Shown: positions 16,701 through 25,951, counted from the stretch's first letter. The stretch: DNA of 64,000 nucleotides from Mucilaginibacter sp. SMC90 (GCF_022811725.1 NZ_CP094527.1:1364001-1428000), one strand, 5' to 3'. Made by a program: numbers and translations. The notes: generated by a model from the letters alone, not told the origin.

Positions 16701-17408
16701 AATCCCCAGGATGTTATTGGGAAACAGTTGAAATACGGCGGCGGCAAAGGCCGAAATGTAAGTGTTATTGGGGTAGTTACCGATTTTTATCAATGGTCGC
16801 TGCATTACCCAATTCATCCATTAGTTTTATTTTCGGGAACTCCGGACCGCCGACCAATGATGACGTTACATGTTAGTTTGAAACCAGAAACCCCAGGCGG
16901 TAACGAGTGGAAAACCGCTATTGCAAATATGGGAAAGGCCTGGAAAAAGGTTTATCCCGACGATGATTTTGATTGCCATTTTTACGACGAAACCATAGCC
17001 TGGTTTTATTACGAAGAACAACATACCTCAACCTTGCTCACCTGGGCAACAAGTGTTTCGATATTGATCAGTTGCCTCGGGCTGTTAGGCCTTGCCGTTT
17101 ACACTACCAACCAACGTACAAAGGAAATCGGCATACGCAAAGTATTTGGTGCCAGTGTTATTCAAATAGTAACCCTTCTATCAACCGAACTGATATCGCT
17201 TGTTTTACTCGCGTTTGTCATCGTAACGCCGATTGTATGGTACGCTGTAAATAAATGGATGGAAGGCTTTGCCGACCACGTAGCTATTAGCTGGTGGGTA
17301 TTCGTTATCAGCGGTGCAGGGATGCTGCTAACAGGATTATTTACCTTAAGTTTCCGGACCATTAGGGCTGGTATGGCGAACCCGGTAAAAAGTTTGCGGA
17401 ACGAGTAA
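13728..17408 (+). CDS. Fusion of AraC-type membrane regulator and MacB/FtsX-type ABC permease
   Basis: One uninterrupted frame of about 1226 residues; the ATG at 13728 is preferred over the TTG just before it. Residues 1-235 contain about six hydrophobic helices. Residues ~265-365 form an AraC DNA-binding domain (LASLAEKLDLHTHEVSRIINTVF, LAYESGFNSQSSFHRIFK, GKTPLEYKNYL). A ~35-residue linker leads to MFKNYFKIAFRGFWRHKLF at residue ~401, the normal start of a Bacteroidota MacB-like permease. The rest is full length for that family, with two FtsX-like membrane blocks (REIGIRKTLGSSRIQLV and KEIGIRKVFGASVIQIV style motifs) around periplasmic MacB domains. No ATPase partner is adjacent. Each half looks complete, so the fusion is either genuine or a lost stop codon. 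Confidence 0.85.
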   Translation: MPFTLHITFYDIAFFGAVFISLTLSVFLWIAPKENQFANRWLALLMAVIALWITKVLTADIDLAKYIPFWNYFPLQFSMAFGPLIYFYVCQITEPRFVFHRKHLLHFIPLLPELSVQVFTAIQNVNTGNAIYHKFNAVLQLSAFLSVAIYLYLCHTQIDRFYQEKQFLAGDRYRNELRWLDRLLVGLGMLWLLWIPLTAVNYFYYNDKSGTYYYPLYLLFITAIIWIAAKSHLKTEVIEKTDITIKPLLPADLKQKGSWLKMEVKEKGYYRDAELSLASLAEKLDLHTHEVSRIINTVFKKSFNDFINEYRVREIALKMQDPSYDHITLLGLAYESGFNSQSSFHRIFKQFTGKTPLEYKNYLQKVLPTYKLRGFTQPMPLILNHASPVGWAHEKLTGNNMFKNYFKIAFRGFWRHKLFTLINIIGLSIGISAFLAIYFIVQYDFTFDKFHKDSDRIYRVVMNTSTQGHKNYSSGVPAPLAEAIKSQSTGIGEITPVYTLSPHFVYIDKDKNEQKRFRDLDRITLANQQYFKIFNYVWLAGSSQHALDEANQVVLTSQQARLYFPSLSYHDMIGKIVTYDTLQTTVSGVVETLTQNTDFSFHDFISFSTATINKRFSADLHLNTWEYRPSASQVLVKLAPGTPAPGVIKQINTIFNKSNPPGVGVKGVADKVDLALQPLDDIHFNPDYNIFNFSSPASKTTLYQLLAIGIFLLLLACINYVNLTTAQSAQRAKEIGIRKTLGSSRIQLVFQFLSETLLITFFAVCISVFLAPVILKMFADVISPDIHANMLRPDVVLFLVILTLVISILSGFYPAMVLSGYKPASVLKNQVQGNSNKTRNAWLRKSLTVSQFVIAQFLLMATIFVSRQIYYALHKNLGFKKDAILVINTPWENTKASSNQVLLNEFKLMPQVALVGLGNDPPSANVYNWLRGTYNDGKKQITTDEVTFKSGDENYIKIYQLKLLAGRNISEADTGKGIIINNTYTKLLGFTNPQDVIGKQLKYGGGKGRNVSVIGVVTDFYQWSLHYPIHPLVLFSGTPDRRPMMTLHVSLKPETPGGNEWKTAIANMGKAWKKVYPDDDFDCHFYDETIAWFYYEEQHTSTLLTWATSVSILISCLGLLGLAVYTTNQRTKEIGIRKVFGASVIQIVTLLSTELISLVLLAFVIVTPIVWYAVNKWMEGFADHVAISWWVFVISGAGMLLTGLFTLSFRTIRAGMANPVKSLRNE

Positions 17409-17525
17409 ATTTATATTGTTCTGGTGGCCCGTTTATATGCTGTACAAACCTTAACTTGTTGATCGTGTTTTAGATCCTGTAAAAATCATTGCGAATTTTA
17501 TATTCTCTTTTGAAGGGGTGTTGTC

Positions 17526-17569
17526 ATTTTACCATATAAAATCAGTTTAAGGCTTCAATATGGTAAAAT
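17526..17569. terminator. Inverted repeat after the fusion gene
   Basis: ATTTTACCATAT (17526-17537) and ATATGGTAAAAT (17558-17569) are perfect 12-bp arms around a 20-base loop. It is probably a terminator or operator between the fusion gene and the efflux locus; there is no strong T-run. Confidence 0.4.
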
Positions 17570-17673
17570 TCGTAACATTTATGTTGCAAGTGCTTTTCTA
17601 AATGTCTTCTATTAGGAAATGATTATAATTGTTAAATAAATGTTAATTTAATATTAACAAATCGACAAGCTGT

Positions 17674-18048
17674 ATGATAATGAAGCGGACATTAAAACTG
17701 ATCATTTATGCCTTTGCGGTGCTGATGATCCTTTTGCGCCCTTTTTGTGCATACAGAATATCGATGAATACGCTGCTTGTTAAAGATCCTAACCGGATGC
17801 TCGCTTCGTTACAACGTGTTATTAAGAAAAAAGAAACGCATGCCGAAGCTGCTGAAGACGCAGCAGAGATAACGGCAGATAGCAGCGTTGTTATTCTTCC
17901 TCTTATTTTCGCGTTAATAATCAGGTGCAATTTGTCCCGGTTATTGTCCCTGTTAACCGGCAATAAATTAAGCAGCCGTTTTGCTACAGTATTCCAGGTA
18001 GCACCCTGTAACGACTACTATTGTTGGATCTCACGTTTTCAGATCTGA
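17674..18048 (+). CDS. Small membrane protein of unknown function upstream of efflux operon
   Basis: A 124-residue frame with a hydrophobic N-terminus (LKLIIYAFAVLMILLRPF), a charged middle (IKKKETHAEAAEDAAEI) and a second hydrophobic stretch (SSVVILPLIFALII). I do not recognise the family. It is co-oriented with, and 127 bp ahead of, a TolC-RND-adaptor operon, so it may be an accessory to that pump, but this is only positional. A second ATG two codons in could be the start. Confidence 0.5.
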   Translation: MIMKRTLKLIIYAFAVLMILLRPFCAYRISMNTLLVKDPNRMLASLQRVIKKKETHAEAAEDAAEITADSSVVILPLIFALIIRCNLSRLLSLLTGNKLSSRFATVFQVAPCNDYYCWISRFQI

Positions 18049-18175
18049 GAAATACCTGGCTCCAGGTTATTTTAACCTCCTTGTTTTTAACATTAACAAT
18101 TGGGGGCTTGTAGGATATAAGATCCCTCCAGGCGTCATCCATCATTTTATTCTTCTGTTCATTTAACAGTAATTT

Positions 18176-19582
18176 ATGAAATCTTTTTTTCCTAAGGCAA
18201 TCCGCCTATGCGCAATGATATGCCTGATGGTTTTTACCTATTCGGCCCTGTTGGCCCAGCAGCGCCATACCTATACGCTATCATCGCTTGTTGATTCGGC
18301 TAAAGGGCACTTACCTGTACTGCTGCAAAAACAAGCTTTAGCCAACAGTGCCAAAGCTAATATTACCGATGCCCGAAACAGTTTTTTACCTAAACTGAAC
18401 GTAGGCGATGAAGTAAGCATTGCATCGGCTAATGATGTTACAGGTACCTATCTGCCATTTGGCGGGATAATTCATGCTACATCAGGCAGCATCCGATCTG
18501 AAAATAACTATGCAGCTCAAACCGGCAATATCGCTTCCGTTTATGCCGAGTATGACCTGGTTAACTTTGGATTGAGAGGTGCCAAAGTAAGCAACGCAAT
18601 TGCTTATGCCGATGTGCAGCAGGCCGATTTTGATAAGGAAACTTACGTGATCAAGCTTCAGGTTGGCAAGCTTTATTTTAATATGCTTAAAAACATTTAC
18701 CTGCTACAGGTAGATCAGCAAAATATCAATCGCTACCAATCTGTTTATACAATCATCGGCGCGCTTACAGGTAGCGGGATCAAACCCGGCGCCGACTCAT
18801 CGCAGGCCAGGTCTGAATTATCGAAAACCCGGGTAAGCTATAACCAGCGCCAGGGTCAGATCAGGCAGATGCAGCAGCAGTTAAGTTTTTTAACCGGGAT
18901 CAATGCTGCCGATATCAATATCGATACCGTTCGCAAAGATGATCAGATGGCTGCTGAAAAGGTATTTGCCACCATGCCGGATACTGTAAATAATCCATTG
19001 CTTGCCTACTATGTTAAGCAAAAAGCATTATATCAAAGTGCCGAAAAGCTGGTTAAAAAAAGCTACTTGCCTAAAATTGTGCTCGCCGGCGGTGGCTGGG
19101 CCCGCGGGTCAAGTATCGCTTATGGCGATGATTATCGCTCGCTTAACACCGGCCTTGGTTACCAGCGCTATAACTATGCGGCGGGTGTTGCCATTACGTA
19201 TGACCTGTTCAACGTAGTTCACCGCAAAAACAGGCTTGCCGTTAACCGTTATCAGACACAGGCAGCAGGTTTCGAGCTGAAACAGCAGGTACAGGTATTG
19301 CATAACGCACAGCAGCAAGCAAACGAAGCAATTAAAACTGCCGAACTTAATCTCAAAGAATTACCCATCCAGTTGCAATCAGCCACGGATACTTACAACC
19401 AGAAAGTAGCACAATATAAAGCCGGCGTAATAAACCTGATTGACCTTACCAACGCGTCATTCCTGCTGTATACAGCACAGGTAAATTACATAGAAACGCT
19501 TAACGACTGGTACACCGCCAACCTTGATAAAGCCGCCTCGGGCGGTAACCTTGATCTATTTATTCAAAACATTAACAAATAA
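18176..19582 (+). CDS. TolC family outer-membrane efflux protein
   Basis: A 468-residue protein with a signal peptide (residues 1-28, ending ALLAQ) and the paired outer-membrane efflux repeats, rich in coiled-coil helices (ALANSAKANITDARNSFLPKLNVGDE, ELKQQVQVLHNAQQQANEAIKTAELN, QKVAQYKAGVINLIDLTNA). It forms the outer-membrane channel of a tripartite pump. The RND inner-membrane pump follows after only four bases, and the periplasmic adaptor after that, so all three parts come from one operon. Confidence 0.93.
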   Translation: MKSFFPKAIRLCAMICLMVFTYSALLAQQRHTYTLSSLVDSAKGHLPVLLQKQALANSAKANITDARNSFLPKLNVGDEVSIASANDVTGTYLPFGGIIHATSGSIRSENNYAAQTGNIASVYAEYDLVNFGLRGAKVSNAIAYADVQQADFDKETYVIKLQVGKLYFNMLKNIYLLQVDQQNINRYQSVYTIIGALTGSGIKPGADSSQARSELSKTRVSYNQRQGQIRQMQQQLSFLTGINAADINIDTVRKDDQMAAEKVFATMPDTVNNPLLAYYVKQKALYQSAEKLVKKSYLPKIVLAGGGWARGSSIAYGDDYRSLNTGLGYQRYNYAAGVAITYDLFNVVHRKNRLAVNRYQTQAAGFELKQQVQVLHNAQQQANEAIKTAELNLKELPIQLQSATDTYNQKVAQYKAGVINLIDLTNASFLLYTAQVNYIETLNDWYTANLDKAASGGNLDLFIQNINK

Positions 19583-19586
19583 AACA

Positions 19587-22500
19587 ATGGTAAAAGCAGC
19601 GCTCAAAAGGCCCATCACCATATTGGTGTTGTTCATAGGCCTTTTATTGTTTTCGGTAATTTCCCTGCGTTCGGTACCAATTGATATCTTTCCAAGTCTT
19701 AACTCCCCTACGGTATATGTTATTCAGCAATACGGGGGCATGAGCGCAAGGCAGATGGAAGGGTTTTTCTCAACCAAAATGCAGGACCACTTTCTTTATG
19801 TAGATGGGCTCAAAAGCATTGAGTGTAAAAACATACAAGGTTTAACGCTCATCAAATTATCTTTTTACGAAGGGACCGATATGGCCGAAGCTTCGGCTGA
19901 GATAGCAATACAGGTAAACCGGTGCCTGTCCTTTTTTCCTCCGGGAGCATTGCCGCCCGAGGTTGTGCGTTTTGACGCATCTTCCTTACCAATAGGCGAA
20001 CTTGTATTTAGCAGTGATACTAAATCACTGAACGATATTTTTGATATGGCAGGTACGCTTATCCGTCCGCTGTTTGGTAAAGTGCCCGGCCTTTCGGCAC
20101 CTCCGGCATTTGGCTCTAATGCCCGTTCCATCATCTTAAAGGCAGACCCGCAAAAATTAAGGGAGCTAAATATCTCACCCGAACAAGTGGTTGAAGCGCT
20201 TGGACGTAATAACGCCATGACGCCGTCAGGTAATGTACGTATCGACAGTACCATGTTTATTTCATCCGTGAACTCGCAGGAAGAAAAAGTAAAGGATTTT
20301 GCCGATATCCCCATCATCAGCAATGGCGTAAATACCATTTACGTACATGACGTAGCCAAGGTAGAAGATGCCTCAGACCTTGTAGTGGATTACGCACTTG
20401 TTAATGGTAAACGTTCGGTTTACTTTCCGGTTGTAAAAACAGCCAGCGCATCAACCTGGGATGTGGTGCAAAACCTGCGGAAAGAAATACCGGAGATGCA
20501 AAGCCTTTTACCGCCAGATGTACACGTAAGTTATGAATTTGATCAAAGTGTGTTCGTGATCAACTCGGCTAAAAGCTTAATGACCGAAGGTATCCTCGGT
20601 GCTATACTCACGGGCCTGATGGTACTGCTCTTCCTGCGTGACTGGCGAAGCAGCCTGGTGGTTATTATTACCATACCAGTAGCCATATTAAGCGCCGTGT
20701 TCTTTTTGAAAATGGCAGGGCAAACCATCAACATTATGACATTGAGCGGCCTTGCGCTTGCCATTGGTATCCTGGTTGACCAGGCAACCGTAACCATCGA
20801 AAACATCCATCAGCATTTTGAGATGGGCAAAAGCAAAAAGAAAGCTATCCAGGATGCCTGTACCGAAATTTCATTCCCGTTGTTACTTATCCTGCTAAGT
20901 ATCCTTGCAGTTTTTGCGCCTTCATTTGTAATGAGTGGCGTGCCGAAGGCAATGTTCCTGCCGCTGTCCCTATCTATTGCGTTCGCTATGATCGTGTCTT
21001 ATGTAGCTGCGCAAACGCTGGTGCCAATTATATCAAACTGGCTTTTAAAAGCCGAAATGTTCCAGTACCATCATGCTGGCTTTCACGCTCATGCAGGTTT
21101 AGACCTTGATGATAATGAAACGGCCGAAGTAAAACTCCATACCGAGCAGGACATCAAACATCCCGAAGAAAATGATTTCTTTCAACGTATTAAAGTAGGG
21201 CTGCTTAATAAGCTCAATAAATGGATGCCCAAACGCAAACCTATTGTAATACTTTACCTGGTTATTGTACTTGTACTTACCGCAATTGGTTTTGTCATTA
21301 TCGGTAAGGATATGCTCCCTAAATCAAACGCGGGACAATTGCAGCTAAGGATAAGGGAGCCCGATGGAACCCGGTTAGAGATCACAGAGCGCAATGTTAA
21401 AAGCATCCTGAAAATTATTGATTCTGCTGTACATGGAAATATAGCGATCTCATCTGCATTTGTTGGCCCGGTATCGGCCAACTACGGGCATAGCAACCTT
21501 TATGTGTTCAACAGTGGTTCGCATGAGGCAGTGATGCAGGTACAGCTGGATGAAAACTATAAAGTAAAGATGGATGATCTTAAGGACCAGCTTCGGTTAG
21601 CCATTGGTAAAAAGTTTCCACGGATCAGGTTATCTTTTGAACCGATAGAATTGACGGAAAAATTAATGTCGCAGGGTTCGGCAACACCGATAGAAGTGAG
21701 GGTTGCGGCAAAAAACATTAACGATATGGCCGGCTACTCTTCTAAACTTGTCGAAAAACTGAAAGCTATACCTTATTTGCGTGATGTACAGGTTGCCCAG
21801 CCGTTGAAATTCCCGACAATCAATATCCGCCTTGACCGTCAACGACTCGCACAATTAGGCTTAAGTATTGAAAATGTTTCCAAAAGTATCTCTGATGCTA
21901 CGGCATCCAGCAGGTACACCCTGAAAAACCTGTGGCTGGATAACAACAAGCAATACACTTACAACACCGAAGTGCAGGTGCCGGAATACATGATGAACAG
22001 TATGGAGCAGCTTCAGGCCATCCCGGTTGTACCCGGCAAACCGAGGCCCTTACTTTCTGATATTGCCAGTATTAGTATTGATTCGCTTCCCGGCGAATAT
22101 GACCGCTCCGGGCCCCGCAGGTTTTTGACTATTAATGCCAACATCTATAAAAAAGATCTTGGTACGGCTACTACCGCGGTGCAAAAAGCAATTGATGAAA
22201 TGGGTACACCTCCGCAGGGATTAGTAGCCGAGGTAAGGGGGATGTCATCATTACTGACCGAAACATTAGGGTCTTTGCAAAACGGGCTTTTAGCGGCTAT
22301 TGTAGTTATCCTGTTACTGCTCACTGCAAATTATCAATCCTTTGGTTTGGCAGTTACCATCCTGTCTACGGCACCGGCTGTATTGTTAGGATCAATAGCC
22401 ATGCTGTTGCTTACAGGTTCTACATTGAACCTGCAATCTTACATGGGTATTATCATGTCGGTTGGCGTATCGGTGGCTAATGCTATCCTGATAGTTACCA

Positions 22501-22826
22501 ATGCAGAAACTTTGAGGCTGGAATACCGCGATCCATTCAAGGCTGCATCCGTTGCAGCCAGTATCCGATTAAGACCGATTTTGATGACGAGCCTGGCCAT
22601 GATTGCCGGGATGATCCCTATGGCAAGCGGCCTTGGCGAATCAGGAGATCAGTCGGCCCCGCTTGGCCGCGCAGTAATTGGCGGATTGATAGCTTCAACA
22701 ATAGCGGCGCTTTATATTGTGCCCCTGGTTTACGGCTGGGTGCAACAAAAAGCATCGTATAAAGATGTGTCCCTGTTGGCCGAAACAGAAGCTGAACCCG
22801 AAAAGCAGATGGAATTAGTATCCTAA
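19587..22826 (+). CDS. RND efflux transporter, inner-membrane pump subunit
   Basis: About 1079 residues from the ATG at 19587 (MVKAALKRPITILVLFIG), the typical RND start, four bases after the tolC-type stop; a longer in-frame start would overlap that gene. The protein shows the RND plan of a first helix, a large periplasmic loop, helices 2-6 (LALAIGILVDQATVTIENIHQHFE), a cytoplasmic linker, and a second half with the same order. The linker (QYHHAGFHAHAGLD) is rich in His and acidic residues. The motif GILVDQATVTIEN marks the proton-relay helix region. It uses proton motive force to export drugs, lipids or other hydrophobic compounds. The exact substrate class is not decidable here. Confidence 0.93.
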   Translation: MVKAALKRPITILVLFIGLLLFSVISLRSVPIDIFPSLNSPTVYVIQQYGGMSARQMEGFFSTKMQDHFLYVDGLKSIECKNIQGLTLIKLSFYEGTDMAEASAEIAIQVNRCLSFFPPGALPPEVVRFDASSLPIGELVFSSDTKSLNDIFDMAGTLIRPLFGKVPGLSAPPAFGSNARSIILKADPQKLRELNISPEQVVEALGRNNAMTPSGNVRIDSTMFISSVNSQEEKVKDFADIPIISNGVNTIYVHDVAKVEDASDLVVDYALVNGKRSVYFPVVKTASASTWDVVQNLRKEIPEMQSLLPPDVHVSYEFDQSVFVINSAKSLMTEGILGAILTGLMVLLFLRDWRSSLVVIITIPVAILSAVFFLKMAGQTINIMTLSGLALAIGILVDQATVTIENIHQHFEMGKSKKKAIQDACTEISFPLLLILLSILAVFAPSFVMSGVPKAMFLPLSLSIAFAMIVSYVAAQTLVPIISNWLLKAEMFQYHHAGFHAHAGLDLDDNETAEVKLHTEQDIKHPEENDFFQRIKVGLLNKLNKWMPKRKPIVILYLVIVLVLTAIGFVIIGKDMLPKSNAGQLQLRIREPDGTRLEITERNVKSILKIIDSAVHGNIAISSAFVGPVSANYGHSNLYVFNSGSHEAVMQVQLDENYKVKMDDLKDQLRLAIGKKFPRIRLSFEPIELTEKLMSQGSATPIEVRVAAKNINDMAGYSSKLVEKLKAIPYLRDVQVAQPLKFPTINIRLDRQRLAQLGLSIENVSKSISDATASSRYTLKNLWLDNNKQYTYNTEVQVPEYMMNSMEQLQAIPVVPGKPRPLLSDIASISIDSLPGEYDRSGPRRFLTINANIYKKDLGTATTAVQKAIDEMGTPPQGLVAEVRGMSSLLTETLGSLQNGLLAAIVVILLLLTANYQSFGLAVTILSTAPAVLLGSIAMLLLTGSTLNLQSYMGIIMSVGVSVANAILIVTNAETLRLEYRDPFKAASVAASIRLRPILMTSLAMIAGMIPMASGLGESGDQSAPLGRAVIGGLIASTIAALYIVPLVYGWVQQKASYKDVSLLAETEAEPEKQMELVS

Positions 22827-22845
22827 AACCCTTATAATTAAAATA

Positions 22846-23922
22846 ATGAATTTAAAATATATAATATTGTTAAGCGCTGCTACCACTATGTTTTATGGTT
22901 GCACAGAAAATAAGGCTTCAGAAAAGAAGACTGAAACCAACATTGTACATTATGCACTGGTAAAAGTTACGCAGGCAGGTATGGAACAAACAGTAAAGTT
23001 ACCGGCTCAGCTCTCCGCTTATCAGGAGGTGAGTATATTTCCCAAAGTAAATGGCTACGTGAAAAATGTATTGGTTGATATAGGCAGTAAAGTTGGCAAA
23101 GGGCAACTATTGATGACACTTGATGCACCTGAGATACAACAGGCGTTGCTACAGGCAAAGGAAAAATACGCCCGTGCAAAATCAGATTTTGAACTGAATA
23201 AGGAAAATTATTTGCGTTTAAAAACGGCATCCCAAACCGCGGGGGCTATTTCGCCAATGGACCTTGCTACCGCAAAAGCAAAAATGGCATCAGATAGCGC
23301 CCTGAGCAATGCCGAAAAGGCTAACTGGCAGATGCAGCAGGCTATGAGTGATTACTTGCACGTAACAGCGCCGTTTAACGGTGTTATTACAGAGCGCAAT
23401 ACTCACCCTGGCGCGTTGGTAAGTGCGGAGGCAAAAGATAAACCCATGCTTGAACTAAAAGAGGTTGATCATTTACGTTTACAGGTTGATGTACCTGAAG
23501 GTATTTCTGCTACATTGCAAAAACACGATTCAGTTAGTTTTTTCATTTCCGCTTTGCCTGGAAAAAAGATGACGGCCAGCGTAAGCAGAAAGGCAGGCAA
23601 CGTAAATATCCAGTACCGCTCCGAGCGGATAGAGCTGGATGTGCCTAACAATAACGGTACTTTATCGCCGGGGATGTATGCAGACGTTATACTTAAAGCG
23701 AAAGGGAACGCAAAGGCGCTGATCGTGCCCAAATCTGCAGTTGTAACCTCTACCGAAAGGAAATTTGTAATTGCTGTGCGCGGTGGAAAAACGGTAAGGG
23801 TTGATGTATCTACGGGGATAGAAAACAAAAACAAAATAGAAGTAGTTGGAGATTTAAACAGTGGTGATGAAATAATTGCCGCTGCAACAGATGAGATAGA
23901 CGAAGGGATAGCGGTTAAGTAA
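22846..23922 (+). CDS. RND efflux periplasmic adaptor subunit (HlyD/MFP family)
   Basis: A 358-residue lipoprotein with lipobox ...TTMFYGC at Cys19. It has the barrel-sandwich/lipoyl halves (VSIFPKVNGYVKNVLVDIGSKVGKGQLLMTLD and HVTAPFNGVITERNTHPGALV), a central coiled coil (ALLQAKEKYARAKSDFELNKENYLRL) and C-terminal beta-barrel and membrane-proximal domains. It links the RND pump to the TolC channel across the periplasm. It starts 19 bases after the pump gene and is part of the same operon. Confidence 0.92.
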   Translation: MNLKYIILLSAATTMFYGCTENKASEKKTETNIVHYALVKVTQAGMEQTVKLPAQLSAYQEVSIFPKVNGYVKNVLVDIGSKVGKGQLLMTLDAPEIQQALLQAKEKYARAKSDFELNKENYLRLKTASQTAGAISPMDLATAKAKMASDSALSNAEKANWQMQQAMSDYLHVTAPFNGVITERNTHPGALVSAEAKDKPMLELKEVDHLRLQVDVPEGISATLQKHDSVSFFISALPGKKMTASVSRKAGNVNIQYRSERIELDVPNNNGTLSPGMYADVILKAKGNAKALIVPKSAVVTSTERKFVIAVRGGKTVRVDVSTGIENKNKIEVVGDLNSGDEIIAAATDEIDEGIAVK

Positions 23923-23951
23923 CCGTTATCCTCTTAAAAGCAAAACAAACG

Positions 23952-25232
23952 ATGGACCACGAATTTTTACACACCCCGGCCGGGCCCATAGCCCTTAAAA
24001 TGGCGGTAGCCATATGTATTGGCATGCTTATCGGCATGGAGCGTAAATGGTCGCACAAGGAGGCGGGTATACGTACTTTTTCCATTATATGCCTGTTGGG
24101 AATGCTGTCAGCGGTAATTGGTCAAAATATGATCATCGGATCAATGATAGGCGTTTTTTTGCTGATCATCGCAACTAATACCCGCGGCTTAATGACCAGC
24201 AAAACGTTGGAAATTACTACTTCGGCGGCGCTTATTGTCAATTATGTACTTGGTGTAATGGTTGGCCTGGGACACATTTTTACGCCCGTAGCGGGCGCTA
24301 TTGTTATGACTATGCTGCTTGCGCTCAAAAGCGAATTGAACCGGTTTGCCGGCGGCTTACAGTTGTCGGAGATCAGGAGCGCTATTTTGCTGGGGCTAAT
24401 CGGTTTTGTGATCTATCCTATCATGCCCGACAGGTACGTTGACCGGTGGGACCTGTTCAATCCCAGCGACGCCTGGGTAAGTATCATTGCCATTGCGGGT
24501 ATCGGTTTTGTTAACTATGTGTTTTTACGGATATTCAGCACCGGGGGACTTTACCTCGGTGCTATTTTTGGCGGCCTTGTTAACAGCAGCGCTACCGTAG
24601 CCGAGGTAAGCAGCCGGGCAGAATCGTCAGGCTTAACTTCAAAAATGACCACGCTTACCCTGCTTACCACAATTGCCATGTTTGGCAGAAACCTGCTCAT
24701 CGCTACCTTATTTTCTCCCGCTTCTATAACAGGCACACTTATGCCTTTGCTGGCAATGACGCTGGTTGCCGCATTTTTTATTTTCAGGGATAAAGTAACT
24801 GAAGGTAAGGCAGCGGAGCCAACCGGAACATTGAAACTCGATTCGCCCATTGCCGTAGGAAAAGTATTAAATTTCGGATTATTGTTTATCCTTATCCAGG
24901 TTGGCGGCACCCTGTTAACGCGCTTTTTTGGTAGTTACGGCCTGTTGGCAACCGGGTTGTTTGGCGGACTTGCATCCAGCGCAAGCACAACTGCTGCCGC
25001 TGCCACTATGGCCATGCATGGTAAAATTACGGCTTCCTTAGCCGGTAGTGTTACCATTGTGTCGTCGCTGGCCAGCGCTGTTGTCAATTTGCCCATTGTA
25101 TGGAAAACCATTAAAGACAAACAGGTTGTAAGGCGGCTTACTATAGAGATCATGGCGGTTATCATAGTAGGTATCACTGTTGTTGTTTTAGACAGGACCT
25201 TTTTACTGTCTGATATGTTACTTGGGCGTTAG
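23952..25232 (+). CDS. MgtC/SapB family membrane protein with DUF4010
   Basis: The 426-residue polytopic membrane protein has an N-terminal MgtC/SapB-like segment (KMAVAICIGMLIGMERKWSHKEAGIRTFSIICLLGML). The C-terminal two thirds match the DUF4010 pattern, including GGLVNSSATVAEVSSRA and GGLASSASTTAAAATMA, each within a glycine/alanine-rich helix pair. Its function is uncertain; MgtC-like proteins are linked to magnesium or acid stress. It begins 29 bases after the efflux adaptor and is probably co-transcribed with the pump. Confidence 0.85.
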   Translation: MDHEFLHTPAGPIALKMAVAICIGMLIGMERKWSHKEAGIRTFSIICLLGMLSAVIGQNMIIGSMIGVFLLIIATNTRGLMTSKTLEITTSAALIVNYVLGVMVGLGHIFTPVAGAIVMTMLLALKSELNRFAGGLQLSEIRSAILLGLIGFVIYPIMPDRYVDRWDLFNPSDAWVSIIAIAGIGFVNYVFLRIFSTGGLYLGAIFGGLVNSSATVAEVSSRAESSGLTSKMTTLTLLTTIAMFGRNLLIATLFSPASITGTLMPLLAMTLVAAFFIFRDKVTEGKAAEPTGTLKLDSPIAVGKVLNFGLLFILIQVGGTLLTRFFGSYGLLATGLFGGLASSASTTAAAATMAMHGKITASLAGSVTIVSSLASAVVNLPIVWKTIKDKQVVRRLTIEIMAVIIVGITVVVLDRTFLLSDMLLGR

Positions 25233-25406
25233 CCGCGCACAGGAATTTATGACCATTTGAAAATTAATGCGCCGGTGATTTAGCTTGGTCGGCCATGAAA
25301 TTGTCCGGTTGTTAGTTTCATTTGTCTGCTTCAACGCAAAAGGGCTTAGGATTAGCGTGTTTTTGCCGCAATTTCGAGCCATCAAACAAATCAAAACTAA
25401 CACATC

Positions 25407-25802
25407 ATGACAACAAAAACAGTAAAAACAATCTATTGGATAGGAGCAGCATTAACTTCATTATGGTTTGGAGCAAGTGGCTTTTGCGAGCTTACTACCA
25501 ACCCTCTTGTATGGGCAATAACAGTAAAATTAGGCTATCCTCCACACTTTATTTATATCCTTGGTGTTGCTAAACTTTTGGGTATTGCGGTGCTTTTAAC
25601 ACCTAACAGGTTGCTTAGATTAAAAGAGTGGGTATTTGCAGGCATATTCTTTGATATCCTTTTTGCCTTCTTTTCAAAAATAGCGGTACTTGGCTTTCCT
25701 GCTACCATAGATGCTATCGTTGCGTTTATCATGGTAAGTGTAACTTACTTCATGTTCCGCAAGCTTTATCCGGCAACATACGCAGGCACCGTTGCTTTAT
25801 AA
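25407..25802 (+). CDS. DoxX family membrane protein
   Basis: A 131-residue protein with four predicted transmembrane helices. It has the DoxX-like pattern GLKF-type helix (IGAALTSLWFGASGFCEL), then KLGYPPHFIYILGVAKLLGIAVLLTP and LKEWVFAGIFFDILFAFFSK. DoxX proteins are small quinone-pathway or redox-associated membrane proteins of loosely defined role. It stands alone and ends just before a strong terminator. Confidence 0.85.
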   Translation: MTTKTVKTIYWIGAALTSLWFGASGFCELTTNPLVWAITVKLGYPPHFIYILGVAKLLGIAVLLTPNRLLRLKEWVFAGIFFDILFAFFSKIAVLGFPATIDAIVAFIMVSVTYFMFRKLYPATYAGTVAL

Positions 25803-25849
25803 AAGTTACAGGTTATAACCTGCTATCAAATATTTCAGGCTTGTGCCAT

Positions 25850-25886
25850 ACAGAAAGAGGCTATCCGCAGGATAGCCTCTTTCTGT
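25850..25886. terminator. Strong terminator after the doxX-type gene
   Basis: A perfect 17-bp stem (25850-25866 with 25870-25886, CAGAAAGAGGCTATCC on the left arm) with a 3-base loop lies between converging genes, so it may act in both directions. A separate 14-bp palindrome, CAGGTTATAACCTG, is at 25809-25822. Confidence 0.8.
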
Positions 25887-25951
25887 TTATAACTGCACCG
25901 GAAGTTTAATACCGGGCAGGGGCAATGCTGTTTCTGGCCAAAGCCGGCTGT

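Noticed and set aside
14928..17408. Treating the permease as a separate gene starting at MFKNY
   Set aside because: No stop codon separates it from the AraC part and no TTG-TAnnTTTG promoter was seen before it. Kept as one fused frame, with the doubt stated.
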